In this document: piece after piece, positions 1 through 4,768 of the stretch
Layout: each line of letters opens with the position of its first letter
How positions within the stretch are numbered: position 1 is the first letter of the stretch
Source: Actinomycetota bacterium
GTDB taxonomy: Bacteria > Actinomycetota > Acidimicrobiia > Acidimicrobiales > JACCXE01
Direction of reading: 5' to 3'
Assembly: GCA_013697265.1 (NCBI GenBank)
Contig: JACCXE010000307.1
Location: 1 to 5,661, forward strand
DNA: 5,661 bases
Made by a program: the position numbers and the translations under genes
The notes under the pieces: generated by a model
What the model saw: the letters and a program-made list of their open reading frames with translations, nothing else
Databases searched by the model: none
What the model was told of the DNA's origin: nothing

Positions 1-483
1 GACGACGGCAAAGCGCGGTGTTCTACGGCGAGCCCGGCTGTGGTCCCACGGCGATCGCGCCCTACCGCGACGGCTTCTTCTTGGTGCTGTGCCATCGTGG
101 CCGCCAGGTGGTGTTCGTCGGCGCCGATGGCGAGCCCGGCCGGGTGTGGGGTGGCGCTGATGACGGCGTGGCGCTGCGCGATCCCAACGACGCGTCGGCC
201 GACGGCGCCGGCGGCGTGTACTTCTCGGCTCCCGGCGTCTTCTCTCGCGACAGCGAAGCGGAAGGTCGCGTGCTACATCTCGCGCTCGACTCGTGGGCGG
301 CGCGCCGTCGCCGATTCGCTTTGGTATCCGAACGTCAACTATCGCGGCCAGGTCATTGTTCCGACGCGTTTTTCGACCAACGTTGCGTTCGCGCCCGGCG
401 ACACGCTCGCCACGACCGGAGCGTTCGACAACGTGCGCGCCCCGTTCAAAGGCGAGATCCGGTTACACGCGCTTGGTGGTTAG
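1..483 (+). pseudogene. SMP-30/gluconolactonase-like protein, broken (frameshift plus internal deletion), 5' end outside window
   Basis: The first part reads in the frame beginning at base 3 and stays open to the window edge. It shows features typical of the SMP-30/gluconolactonase/LRE beta-propeller family: GEPGCGPTAIAPYRDG, LVLCHRGR, then RDPNDASADGAGGVYFSAPG, which contains the family's PND metal-site motif. The family's carboxy end instead reads in the frame of base 1: VADSLWYPN (310-333), then TRFSTNVAFAPGD and TTGAFDN..APFKGEIRLH, ending at TAG 481-483. The frames change around 288-300. Between the WYPN segment and the NVAF segment there are only about 15 residues, where full-length relatives (near 290 residues) have roughly 80-90, including the VSEH-type blade. 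So two lesions are visible, a frameshift and a loss of some 70 codons. This is family knowledge from memory, not an alignment. An intact enzyme would be a calcium-dependent lactone hydrolase; this copy should be inactive. A sequencing or assembly error could explain the shift but less easily the missing blade. Confidence 0.72.
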
Positions 484-956
484 CGACCGCTCTTGTCGTT
501 GCGTCGCATCAAGGGCAGCAGGAACCAGAACCACGCGAACCACCCGGCGAGCGCGCCGCCGGCCAAGCCCGCCAGTGGAGTGCCGTAAATCACGTCGCCG
601 ACGAGGAACACCGAACCGGAGACCGCGAACATCAGCAAGACAAGGCTGGCGATCGCCATCTTCGTGGCCGAGAAGAGCAGCCGCTCCTTATCGCCCTCGC
701 GAAAATTGATGCGGTGATAAGCGGTCGGCGCGATCAGTAGCGCAGTCGCGGCCGCCGTGAACAAAAGTGTTGCGAAGTACACGCTGTGTTGCAGCGTCGT
801 GGCTTTATGGAACGTCTCGGTGAACGCGACACCGAGGAGGAACGCGAAGAGCACCTCGGCGCCGGGGATGGCCACGCGCAACTCGTCGAGTAACTCGGTG
901 AGTTCGCGGTTGACGCGTTCCTCTTTGTCTTCGTCGCTGTCGGCGTGGGCGCTCAC
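480..956 (-). CDS. DUF6328-like small integral membrane protein
   Basis: 158 residues, GTG start at 956 and TAA stop at 480-482. A charged cytoplasmic-looking head (residues 1-25, rich in D/E/K/R) is followed by the segment ELRVAIPGAEVLFAFLLGVAF and about four hydrophobic helices near residues 33-48, 58-79, 98-121 and 127-149. YFATLLFTAAATALLIAPTAYHR is characteristic of the actinobacterial DUF6328 family, whose function is unknown. The length is normal for the family, so the gene looks intact. The stop overlaps the end of the convergent broken SMP-30 gene by 4 nt. There is no good Shine-Dalgarno. A TAGCGC hexamer sits exactly 7 nt before the GTG, as in a leaderless promoter, and a 13-bp inverted repeat lies directly upstream of that hexamer. 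The family call is from recognisable sequence; role in the membrane is unknown. Confidence 0.85.
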   Translation of the reverse strand: MSAHADSDEDKEERVNRELTELLDELRVAIPGAEVLFAFLLGVAFTETFHKATTLQHSVYFATLLFTAAATALLIAPTAYHRINFREGDKERLLFSATKMAIASLVLLMFAVSGSVFLVGDVIYGTPLAGLAGGALAGWFAWFWFLLPLMRRNDKSGR

Positions 957-963
957 GCGATCG

Positions 964-969
964 GCGCTA
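964..969 (-). promoter_or_regulatory. Possible -10 element for the DUF6328-like gene
   Basis: On the minus strand TAGCGC is followed by 7 nt and then the GTG start at 956. This is the same geometry as at the SnoaL-like, thioesterase and Ohr genes. The last base is C, not the T of TANNNT, so the match is imperfect. No convincing -35 is visible. Its first base is the last base of the outer arm of the inverted repeat at 969-1007. Confidence 0.35.
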
Positions 970-1007
970 CCCGGAAACCTTGAGTCTCAGCCGCTCAAGG
1001 ACCGGGT
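969..1007. repeat. Long imperfect inverted repeat (13 bp in two stems) upstream of the DUF6328-like gene
   Basis: The arms are ACCCGG (969-974) with CCGGGT (1002-1007), and CCTTGAG (978-984) with CTCAAGG (994-1000). The loop is 9 nt (985-993), with a small asymmetric internal loop of AAA against A. Pairing is perfect inside each stem. It ends 12 bp before the GTG at 956. It can be a DNA operator for a dimeric regulator spanning the -10 to -50 region of the minus-strand gene, or an RNA hairpin on either strand. No T-run follows on either side, so an intrinsic terminator is unlikely. Confidence 0.6.
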
Positions 1008-1036
1008 GTCACCTCGAAGGCCGACAAGTTAAGAAG

Positions 1037-1052
1037 CCTGGCTTTCGCCAGG
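1037..1052 (-). repeat. Compact hairpin with GAAA tetraloop (minus strand)
   Basis: The stem CCTGGC (1037-1042) pairs perfectly with GCCAGG (1047-1052). Read on the minus strand the loop is GAAA, a GNRA tetraloop. Read on the plus strand it is TTTC. A further G-C pair is possible across a bulge (1036 with 1054). On the minus strand the stem is followed by CTTCTT, a weak pyrimidine tract, so it might terminate antisense transcripts coming from the methyltransferase side. The role is not established. Confidence 0.4.
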
Positions 1053-1095
1053 GCATAGTTACGAAATGGTCTGTCGCAACTTCATCGGCGCCGGA

Positions 1096-1101
1096 TAGTT
1101 C
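1096..1101 (+). promoter_or_regulatory. Possible -10 element of the pyrophosphatase remnant
   Basis: TAGTTC lies 5 nt before the ATG at 1107, close to the leaderless geometry of the other genes here but shorter and ending in C. There is no Shine-Dalgarno before this ATG. It may be the surviving promoter of the original ppa gene. Weak evidence. Confidence 0.25.
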
Positions 1102-1106
1102 GACGC

Positions 1107-1214
1107 ATGGAGATCGAGGTCGTCGTAGAAATACCGAAGGGCTCGCGCAACAAGTACGAGATCAATCACGAGACCGGCGAGGTGTGGCGGGTCGCGCCGA
1201 GATCTAGCGCCTAA
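1107..1214 (+). pseudogene. ppa: Amino-terminal remnant of family I inorganic pyrophosphatase
   Basis: The ATG frame encodes 35 residues, stop TAA 1212-1214. Residues 1-27 read as the start of an actinobacterial soluble pyrophosphatase: MEIEVVVEIPKGSRNKYEIN followed by HETGEVW. It keeps the conserved EIPKGxRNKYE strand, including positions equivalent to E20, K29 and E31 of the E. coli enzyme. After residue 27-28 the similarity stops abruptly (RVAPRSSA) and about 130 residues are missing. The lost part includes the DYG region, the DxDPLD metal cluster and the KDL region. I found no continuation in the other frames before the methyltransferase start at 1248. The product cannot hydrolyse pyrophosphate. 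Since this enzyme is normally essential, a full copy is expected elsewhere in the genome. The fragment retains its ATG and possibly a promoter, so a short peptide could still be made. It ends 33 nt before the methyltransferase GTG. Confidence 0.82.
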
Positions 1215-1236
1215 GGCGGCAACAGTCATCGATTTC

Positions 1237-1242
1237 AGGAGG
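1237..1242 (+). promoter_or_regulatory. Strong ribosome binding site of the methyltransferase gene
   Basis: AGGAGG lies 5 nt before the GTG at 1248 and fixes that start. It is the only strong Shine-Dalgarno I see in the window, which sets this gene apart from its apparently leaderless neighbours. Confidence 0.85.
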
Positions 1243-1247
1243 CCGCA

Positions 1248-2102
1248 GTGACCGCGAAATTCAATCCCGAGCAATACAAGACCACCACCCGCCAGCAATG
1301 GGAAGACGCGGCCGAGGCCTGGCACCGATGGGGCCCGACCCTCGAATCCTGGTTGGGCACGTCGACCGAACGCATGCTTGAAGGCGCCGGCGTGACCGAA
1401 GGCAGCCGCGTCCTTGACGTGGCTGCTGGCGCCGGCGGCCAGTCCTTCGCCGCCGCCCGTCGGGTCGGGCCCAAGGGCCGCGTGCTGGCTACCGACATCT
1501 CGCCGACGATCCTCGCCTACGCCGCGAAGGCTGCGGCGGAAGCCGGCATCGACAACCTGGAAACGCAAACCGTCGACGGCGAGGAGCTCGATGTCGCGGA
1601 AGCTGGCTTCGACGCGGTTATCTCGCGCGTAGGCCTCATCTACTTTCCGGATCAGCAGCGCGCGTTAGCGGGCATGCGTCGTGCGCTGCGGGCCGGCGGC
1701 CGCATCTCAGCCGTTGTGTATTCGACCCCGGAAAAGAACGAGTTCTTTTCGATCCCGGTCGGCGTGATCCGCCGCCGGGCCCAGTTGCCGCCGCCGCTTC
1801 CCGGTCAGCCAGGCCCGTTCAGCCTCGGCGGCCCAGGCGTGATCGCGCAAGCCTTCGAACAGGCGGGGTTCCACGACGTCACCGTTGAAACCGTGCCCGC
1901 ACCGCTTCGCATGCCGACGTCGGCGGACTGCGTGCGTTTCGAACGCGACTCGTTCGGAGCGTTGCACCAGATGCTTTCCGGCTTGTCCGAGGCCGAACGC
2001 GAGGAAGCCTGGGAAGAGATCGCGACCGAACTCGGCCGTTTCGAAAGCGCAGAGGGATTCGTGGGTCCGTGCGAGATGCTGGTTGCGTCGGGTACGAAAT
2101 GA
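1248..2102 (+). CDS. Class I SAM-dependent methyltransferase (methyltransferase type 11/UbiE-like)
   Basis: 284 residues, GTG start fixed by AGGAGG. The Rossmann-fold SAM site is clear. Motif I is VLDVAAGAGG (residues 55-64), the acidic residue after strand 2 is D83 in LATDIS, FDAVISRVGLIYF is at 121-133, and the post-strand turn ALRAGGRI is at 146-153. The carboxy half carries a conserved-looking stretch around residues 170-200 (RRRAQLPPPLPGQPGPFSLG) that would shape the acceptor site, and ends GPCEMLVASGTK. Length and all core motifs are normal, so it looks intact and cytosolic. Family relatives are annotated only as methyltransferases; the acceptor is unknown and I do not assign a pathway. 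It lies just downstream of the pyrophosphatase remnant and converges on the next gene with only 6 nt between stop codons, with no terminator hairpin visible there. Confidence 0.93.
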   Translation: MTAKFNPEQYKTTTRQQWEDAAEAWHRWGPTLESWLGTSTERMLEGAGVTEGSRVLDVAAGAGGQSFAAARRVGPKGRVLATDISPTILAYAAKAAAEAGIDNLETQTVDGEELDVAEAGFDAVISRVGLIYFPDQQRALAGMRRALRAGGRISAVVYSTPEKNEFFSIPVGVIRRRAQLPPPLPGQPGPFSLGGPGVIAQAFEQAGFHDVTVETVPAPLRMPTSADCVRFERDSFGALHQMLSGLSEAEREEAWEEIATELGRFESAEGFVGPCEMLVASGTK

Positions 2103-2108
2103 CGGCTG

Positions 2109-2855
2109 CTATTTAAGGGCGCCTACGGCCTTCGCGATCACCAGCACGGACACAACCAGCGCCGAAATGCATTGCGTGCTCATCAACAGCTTGGCCCGGG
2201 TCGAGAGCGGCATGGTGTCGGTGGGGCTGAACGCGGTGGAATTGGTGACCGAGACGTAGAAGTAGTCGACGAGGGTCGGCACCCATCCAGACCGATGCGA
2301 CGACGTGACTGCGACTTCGTCGATGGCGTCCGCATTCTCGTCTTGCGAAAAGCGGAAGTCGGCCGGGGGCAGGTCCTTGTGGTCGAGCTGGGTGCGCTTT
2401 ACGGGTCCGCCGCGATCGAGTTCCCAATAGATCAGGCCGAACACGATGATGTTGGTGAGCCAGACCTCCAATGCGGCCGCCAACAGCTTCTTGCCGTCGG
2501 CGGCGTCGCCCGCCAGCAACGCCTTGATGAGCAGAGCGAGCGAGAACGCGTTGGCGGCGGCAACGACGCCGACGAGGGTCAGCGACAATGAGCGTGACCA
2601 CGCGGTCTCCCGCTTGAAACGCTGCGGGTTCACGACAATGAGCGGGATGAGCAAAACGACTTCGACGACGGGCAGCAGCAGGCGCGGCCCGTGGATCAGG
2701 TCGTTTGGCAATGCCGTCTGCAACGCGATGGCGGCGAGTACCGCTACGACCGCGGGCGCGCGGTGCTCACCGTCGTGTTCGTCGGCCGGCCCGCCTGTGG
2801 CGTGCTTGGTCGCTGCTTTGCGCGTCGACGCGCTCTTGGCCTTGGTTATGCCCAC
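2109..2855 (-). CDS. Membrane protein with two-helix pore-loop-like carboxy end (ion-channel-like, filter not conserved)
   Basis: 248 residues, GTG start at 2855. An in-frame TAG lies five codons further upstream and no other start intervenes, so this start is forced. A hydrophilic head (1-31) precedes hydrophobic helices near residues 33-50, 57-75, 88-114 and 124-145. A polar stretch (146-192, rich in D/E/K) follows, then DYFYVSVTNSTAFSPTD and TMPLSTRAKLL, and a final helix near 225-245. The end has the layout of a two-TM potassium channel pore (short helix, T-rich loop, D..P, outer helix). The TVGYGD filter is absent: the equivalent stretch reads TAFSPTD and is one residue longer. Related actinobacterial membrane proteins of unknown function share this ending, from memory. 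It follows the thioesterase gene on the same strand after 50 nt, so co-transcription is possible. Transport or channel activity is inference only. Confidence 0.85.
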   Translation of the reverse strand: MGITKAKSASTRKAATKHATGGPADEHDGEHRAPAVVAVLAAIALQTALPNDLIHGPRLLLPVVEVVLLIPLIVVNPQRFKRETAWSRSLSLTLVGVVAAANAFSLALLIKALLAGDAADGKKLLAAALEVWLTNIIVFGLIYWELDRGGPVKRTQLDHKDLPPADFRFSQDENADAIDEVAVTSSHRSGWVPTLVDYFYVSVTNSTAFSPTDTMPLSTRAKLLMSTQCISALVVSVLVIAKAVGALK

Positions 2856-2861
2856 CCGACA

Positions 2862-2867
2862 TTGCTA
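2862..2867 (-). promoter_or_regulatory. Possible weak -10 element before the pore-like membrane protein
   Basis: On the minus strand TAGCAA lies 6 nt before the GTG at 2855. It lacks the final T of TANNNT. There is no clear Shine-Dalgarno, so either this drives a leaderless transcript or the gene is read from the thioesterase promoter. Low confidence. Confidence 0.2.
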
Positions 2868-2905
2868 CCCAACTTCGCGCCCGCGTGAGTCGGATCTGGC
2901 GTGGG

Positions 2906-3319
2906 TTAACGCCGCCGGAGCACGGCCTGGGTCTGCGTGACCTTGGCAACCAGGCGGGCGCCGGCACGTATTTCCGTCTCGACGACGATCGTTGTGGAGC
3001 CAACGTGGAGGGGCTTCGATGTCGCTATGGCGACACCGTCGCGCACCGCGCCAAGGAAGTTCGTCTTCGACTCGATCGTGGACGTACCGCCGGAACCGGC
3101 CGGCAGGTTCAGCGACGCACAGGCCGCGCCGGCCGAATCGGCCAATGCCATGAGCGCGCCGCCGTGCAGGATCCCGTTACCGGTGGTGCGTTCCTCGGAC
3201 CACGCCATTGTCATAACGACTTCGACTGCGCTGAACGCGGTCGTTTCGATGTCGAGGGTGGCGCACAGCGGCATGGCCGCCGCCTGCAACTGGGCGGTGA
3301 GATCGGACACGCCGTGCAT
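2906..3319 (-). CDS. PaaI-family (hotdog-fold) acyl-CoA thioesterase
   Basis: 137 residues from the ATG at 3319. The hotdog signature is clear: GNGILHGGALMALADSAGAACA (residues 47-68) with the HGG at 52-54 and an acidic D61 on the following helix, then ESKTNFLGAVRDG (83-95) and the strand STTIVVETEI. These proteins hydrolyse acyl- or aryl-CoA thioesters in the cytosol; the substrate here is not readable. The frame stays open for another 44 codons upstream, but that part overlaps the divergent SnoaL-like gene and is not protein-like. Two starts compete: ATG 3319, which has TAGGTC exactly 7 nt upstream (leaderless geometry), and GTG 3310, which has GCGAGG 9 nt upstream. I prefer 3319 because of its mirror symmetry with the divergent gene. 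The membrane protein gene follows after 50 nt. Confidence 0.9.
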   Translation of the reverse strand: MHGVSDLTAQLQAAAMPLCATLDIETTAFSAVEVVMTMAWSEERTTGNGILHGGALMALADSAGAACASLNLPAGSGGTSTIESKTNFLGAVRDGVAIATSKPLHVGSTTIVVETEIRAGARLVAKVTQTQAVLRRR

Positions 3320-3326
3320 CCTCGCA

Positions 3327-3336
3327 GACCTAGGTT
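3327..3336. promoter_or_regulatory. Symmetric bidirectional leaderless promoter core (overlapping -10 elements)
   Basis: The palindrome ACCTAGGT (3328-3335) is centred exactly between the two divergent ATG codons, with 8 nt on each side. It creates TAGGTT on the plus strand (3331-3336), 7 nt before the SnoaL-like ATG at 3344. It also creates TAGGTC on the minus strand (3332 back to 3327), 7 nt before the thioesterase ATG at 3319. Both fit, or nearly fit, the actinobacterial TANNNT-N7-RTG pattern of leaderless transcription. With only 24 bp between the start codons there is no room for separate promoters with 5' leaders. Confidence 0.6.
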
Positions 3337-3343
3337 CGCGACG

Positions 3344-3739
3344 ATGAGTACAAATGATGACGTGAGGACGCGGCGCGAGGCAGTCGTACGCGAGCACATG
3401 GAAGCGGAGAATCGGCTTGACTTCGACGCGGTGATCGACACGTTCGCCCACCCTCGCTACGAGCTCATGGCGTCGGGCGAAGTCTTCGACGGCGAGGCCG
3501 AGGTGCGCGAGTACTTCCGGCGTTCACGCGCCGCGTTTCCCGATCAACGCAACGAGAACGGGGTGCTGCGGTCCACCGATGATGCGGTCGTGGTCGAGTT
3601 CGATTTGCTCGGCACCCGAGCGGGCACCGAACACGCCTTTCGCAGTCGCATGCTGGCGATCTTCGAGTTCGAAGACGACCGGATCGTGTGCGAGCGCGTG
3701 TATTACGACACGGCCTCGATAACGGCGCAGCTCAAGTAG
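3344..3739 (+). CDS. SnoaL-like / NTF2-fold protein
   Basis: 131 residues, ATG start. The order of elements is that of a small NTF2-like cone protein. An amino-terminal helix with RREAVVREHMEAENRLDFDAVIDTF (residues 10-34) is followed by HPRYELMASGEVFDGEAEVREYF (36-58) and the beta strands DDAVVVEFDLLGT and FRSRMLAIFEFEDDRIVCERVYYD (99-122). Family members include polyketide cyclases, isomerases, dehydratases and many with no known activity. Nothing here fixes a substrate, so I give no reaction. The ATG is chosen because the sequence upstream in this frame runs through the divergent thioesterase gene and is not protein-like, and because TAGGTT stands 7 nt upstream. The last codons overlap the end of the minus-strand relic at 3732-3892. 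Confidence 0.87.
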   Translation: MSTNDDVRTRREAVVREHMEAENRLDFDAVIDTFAHPRYELMASGEVFDGEAEVREYFRRSRAAFPDQRNENGVLRSTDDAVVVEFDLLGTRAGTEHAFRSRMLAIFEFEDDRIVCERVYYDTASITAQLK

Positions 3740-3892
3740 CGGCCTCGGCTCGATGCCGGATCGACGCAAGCATTAAGCGCACCGCTACAACATGAAAGCG
3801 GGTGCCGATCACGAGCCGCCGGTAGACCGCTCCGTGCACGCGCTCGCATCGACGGCCGTCGCGTGCTCGTCGATGTAGGGCAGCGCGTCCAC
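3732..3892 (-). pseudogene. Relic retaining both ends of a deleted actinobacterial SRPBCC-like/DUF2867-like protein
   Basis: From GTG 3892, 4 nt after the crotonase stop on the same strand, the frame reads MDALPYIDEHATAVDASA and then degenerates to a TGA at 3811-3809. In another minus frame, from about 3839 to a TGA at 3734-3732, the sequence reads GAVYRRLVIGTRFHVVAVRL followed by MLASIRHRAEAAT. I remember both pieces as the typical start (LPYxDEH...V.A) and typical end (YR.LVIGT..HV..VR.ML..IR.RAE) of one actinobacterial family of roughly 170-190 residues, annotated as SRPBCC- or DUF2867-like. If right, the middle of some 120-140 residues is gone and the junction is out of frame near 3838-3840. 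The region otherwise shows no gene. The position right behind the crotonase gene suggests the two were once co-transcribed. The assignment rests on short stretches and memory. Confidence 0.45.
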
Positions 3893-3896
3893 TGCG

Positions 3897-4718
3897 CTAG
3901 TCGCTGAAGTTCGGGTCGCGCTTGTCGAAGTAGGCCATGACTGCCTCGACCTGATTGGCGCTGCCGATCAGACCGCCGATCGTCTTGCGCTCAGCGGCGA
4001 ACTGCTCGGCGACGCCGCGATAGGGCGAAGCGTTCAGGAGCTCTTTCGCGCCGCGCACCGCGGTCGGACTCTTGCCCGCTATCTCATGCGCCAACGCCAA
4101 CGCATCGTCGAGCGGCGTGTCGCTGACACGGGTCGCCAACCCGATCTGACCCGCCTCGGCGCCCGACACCATGCGGCCGGTGAACGTGAGCTCCTTGGCC
4201 CGGTCGAGGCCGACCAGCAACGGCAGCATCGCCGTGCCGGTCATGTCAGGGATGAGGCCCCAACGGATCTCGAGGATCGAGAACTGGGCATCGGGCGCCA
4301 TGATTCGTATGTCGGCACCGAGGGCGATCTGCGCCCCGCCGCCGAGCGCCACGCCGTGCACTGCCGCGATCACAGGGCACTCCAACTCTTGCCACACATA
4401 CGCGGCCTGCTGGCCCAGGTGGGTGATGCGCCCATCGACGTCGGTGATCGCCCGCTGCGGTTTCTCACCTTTCGGCGCCTCGCCGCCGCCGCCCCCCGCC
4501 ATCTGCTGAAAGCTGCTGAAGTCGAGCCCGGCGCAAAAGCCGCGCCCATTGCCCGACACCACGACGGCCCGCACGCCCGGGTCCTTCTTGAGCGCTTCAC
4601 CCGCGTCGACGATGGCCGCGAATTGCGCCGTGTCGAGCGCGTTGATTTTGTCGGGCCGATTGAAGCGAACGTCGGCGACGTGGTCGCTGATGTCGATAGT
4701 GACGCGCTGGTCGGACAT
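3897..4718 (-). CDS. Enoyl-CoA hydratase/isomerase (crotonase) family protein
   Basis: 273 residues from ATG 4718, usual length. Crotonase fold signatures are FNRPDKINALD (19-29), the first oxyanion-hole loop GRGFCAGLDFSSF (58-70), the second HGVALGGGAQIALGADIRI (121-139), then FSILEIRWGLIPDMTGT (146-162) and GRMVSGAEAGQIGLATRV (181-198). In classical hydratases two glutamates act (rat E144 and E164). Here the first is Q130 and the second is kept as E150. D158, eight residues after E150, matches the spacing of the E196/D204 pair of dienoyl-CoA isomerase. So the enzyme acts on an acyl-CoA but may be an isomerase or another crotonase activity. A glycine-rich loop lies at 74-79. The open frame extends 26 codons further, but that part is not protein-like and crosses the promoter. 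TAGGTT stands 8 nt before the chosen ATG. Confidence 0.93.
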   Translation of the reverse strand: MSDQRVTIDISDHVADVRFNRPDKINALDTAQFAAIVDAGEALKKDPGVRAVVVSGNGRGFCAGLDFSSFQQMAGGGGGEAPKGEKPQRAITDVDGRITHLGQQAAYVWQELECPVIAAVHGVALGGGAQIALGADIRIMAPDAQFSILEIRWGLIPDMTGTAMLPLLVGLDRAKELTFTGRMVSGAEAGQIGLATRVSDTPLDDALALAHEIAGKSPTAVRGAKELLNASPYRGVAEQFAAERKTIGGLIGSANQVEAVMAYFDKRDPNFSD

Positions 4719-4726
4719 GAACGAAC

Positions 4727-4735
4727 AACCTAGGT
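4727..4735 (-). promoter_or_regulatory. Probable -10 element of the crotonase gene within an ACCTAGGT palindrome
   Basis: ACCTAGGT (4728-4735) repeats the palindrome found between the thioesterase and SnoaL-like genes. On the minus strand it gives TAGGTT (4732 back to 4727), 8 nt before the ATG at 4718. AACCTAGGT is shared by this site and the minus strand of the other. No Shine-Dalgarno precedes the ATG. Confidence 0.5.
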
Positions 4736-4755
4736 GGAGCCGTCGAGGCGCGCCG

Positions 4756-4761
4756 TAGGCT
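4756..4761 (+). promoter_or_regulatory. Probable -10 element of the Ohr gene (leaderless)
   Basis: TAGGCT matches TANNNT and is followed by exactly 7 nt and the GTG at 4769, giving a transcript that would begin at the start codon. CGGCGAG directly before the GTG is too close to serve as a ribosome binding site. No clear -35 hexamer is visible. Confidence 0.5.
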
Positions 4762-4768
4762 CGGCGAG

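Noticed and set aside
18..740. Reading the SMP-30-like frame as one 240-residue protein to 740
   Set aside because: After about residue 90 the frame becomes arginine-rich noise and runs antisense through the DUF6328-like gene; the true carboxy end lies in another frame.
957..1106. tRNA or known riboswitch in the structured spacer
   Set aside because: Hairpins are present but there is no cloverleaf, T-loop (GTTCRANNC) or CCA end, and no riboswitch core that I recognise.
1059..1568. Minus-strand open frame opposite the methyltransferase start and ppa remnant
   Set aside because: Low-complexity G/A/R-rich shadow of the methyltransferase; no recognisable domain, and the plus-strand gene has all its motifs and a strong ribosome binding site.
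3320..3451. Longer thioesterase (181 residues, start 3451)
   Set aside because: The added 44 residues overlap the divergent SnoaL-like coding region and do not resemble a PaaI amino terminus or a signal peptide.
2705..3739. Long plus-strand open frame of 344 codons covering the SnoaL-like gene
   Set aside because: Only the part from 3344 is protein-like. The upstream part is arginine-rich shadow over the minus-strand membrane and thioesterase genes.
4086..4733. Plus-strand 215-codon frame opposite the crotonase gene
   Set aside because: Arginine/histidine-rich antisense shadow; the minus-strand crotonase motifs are unambiguous.
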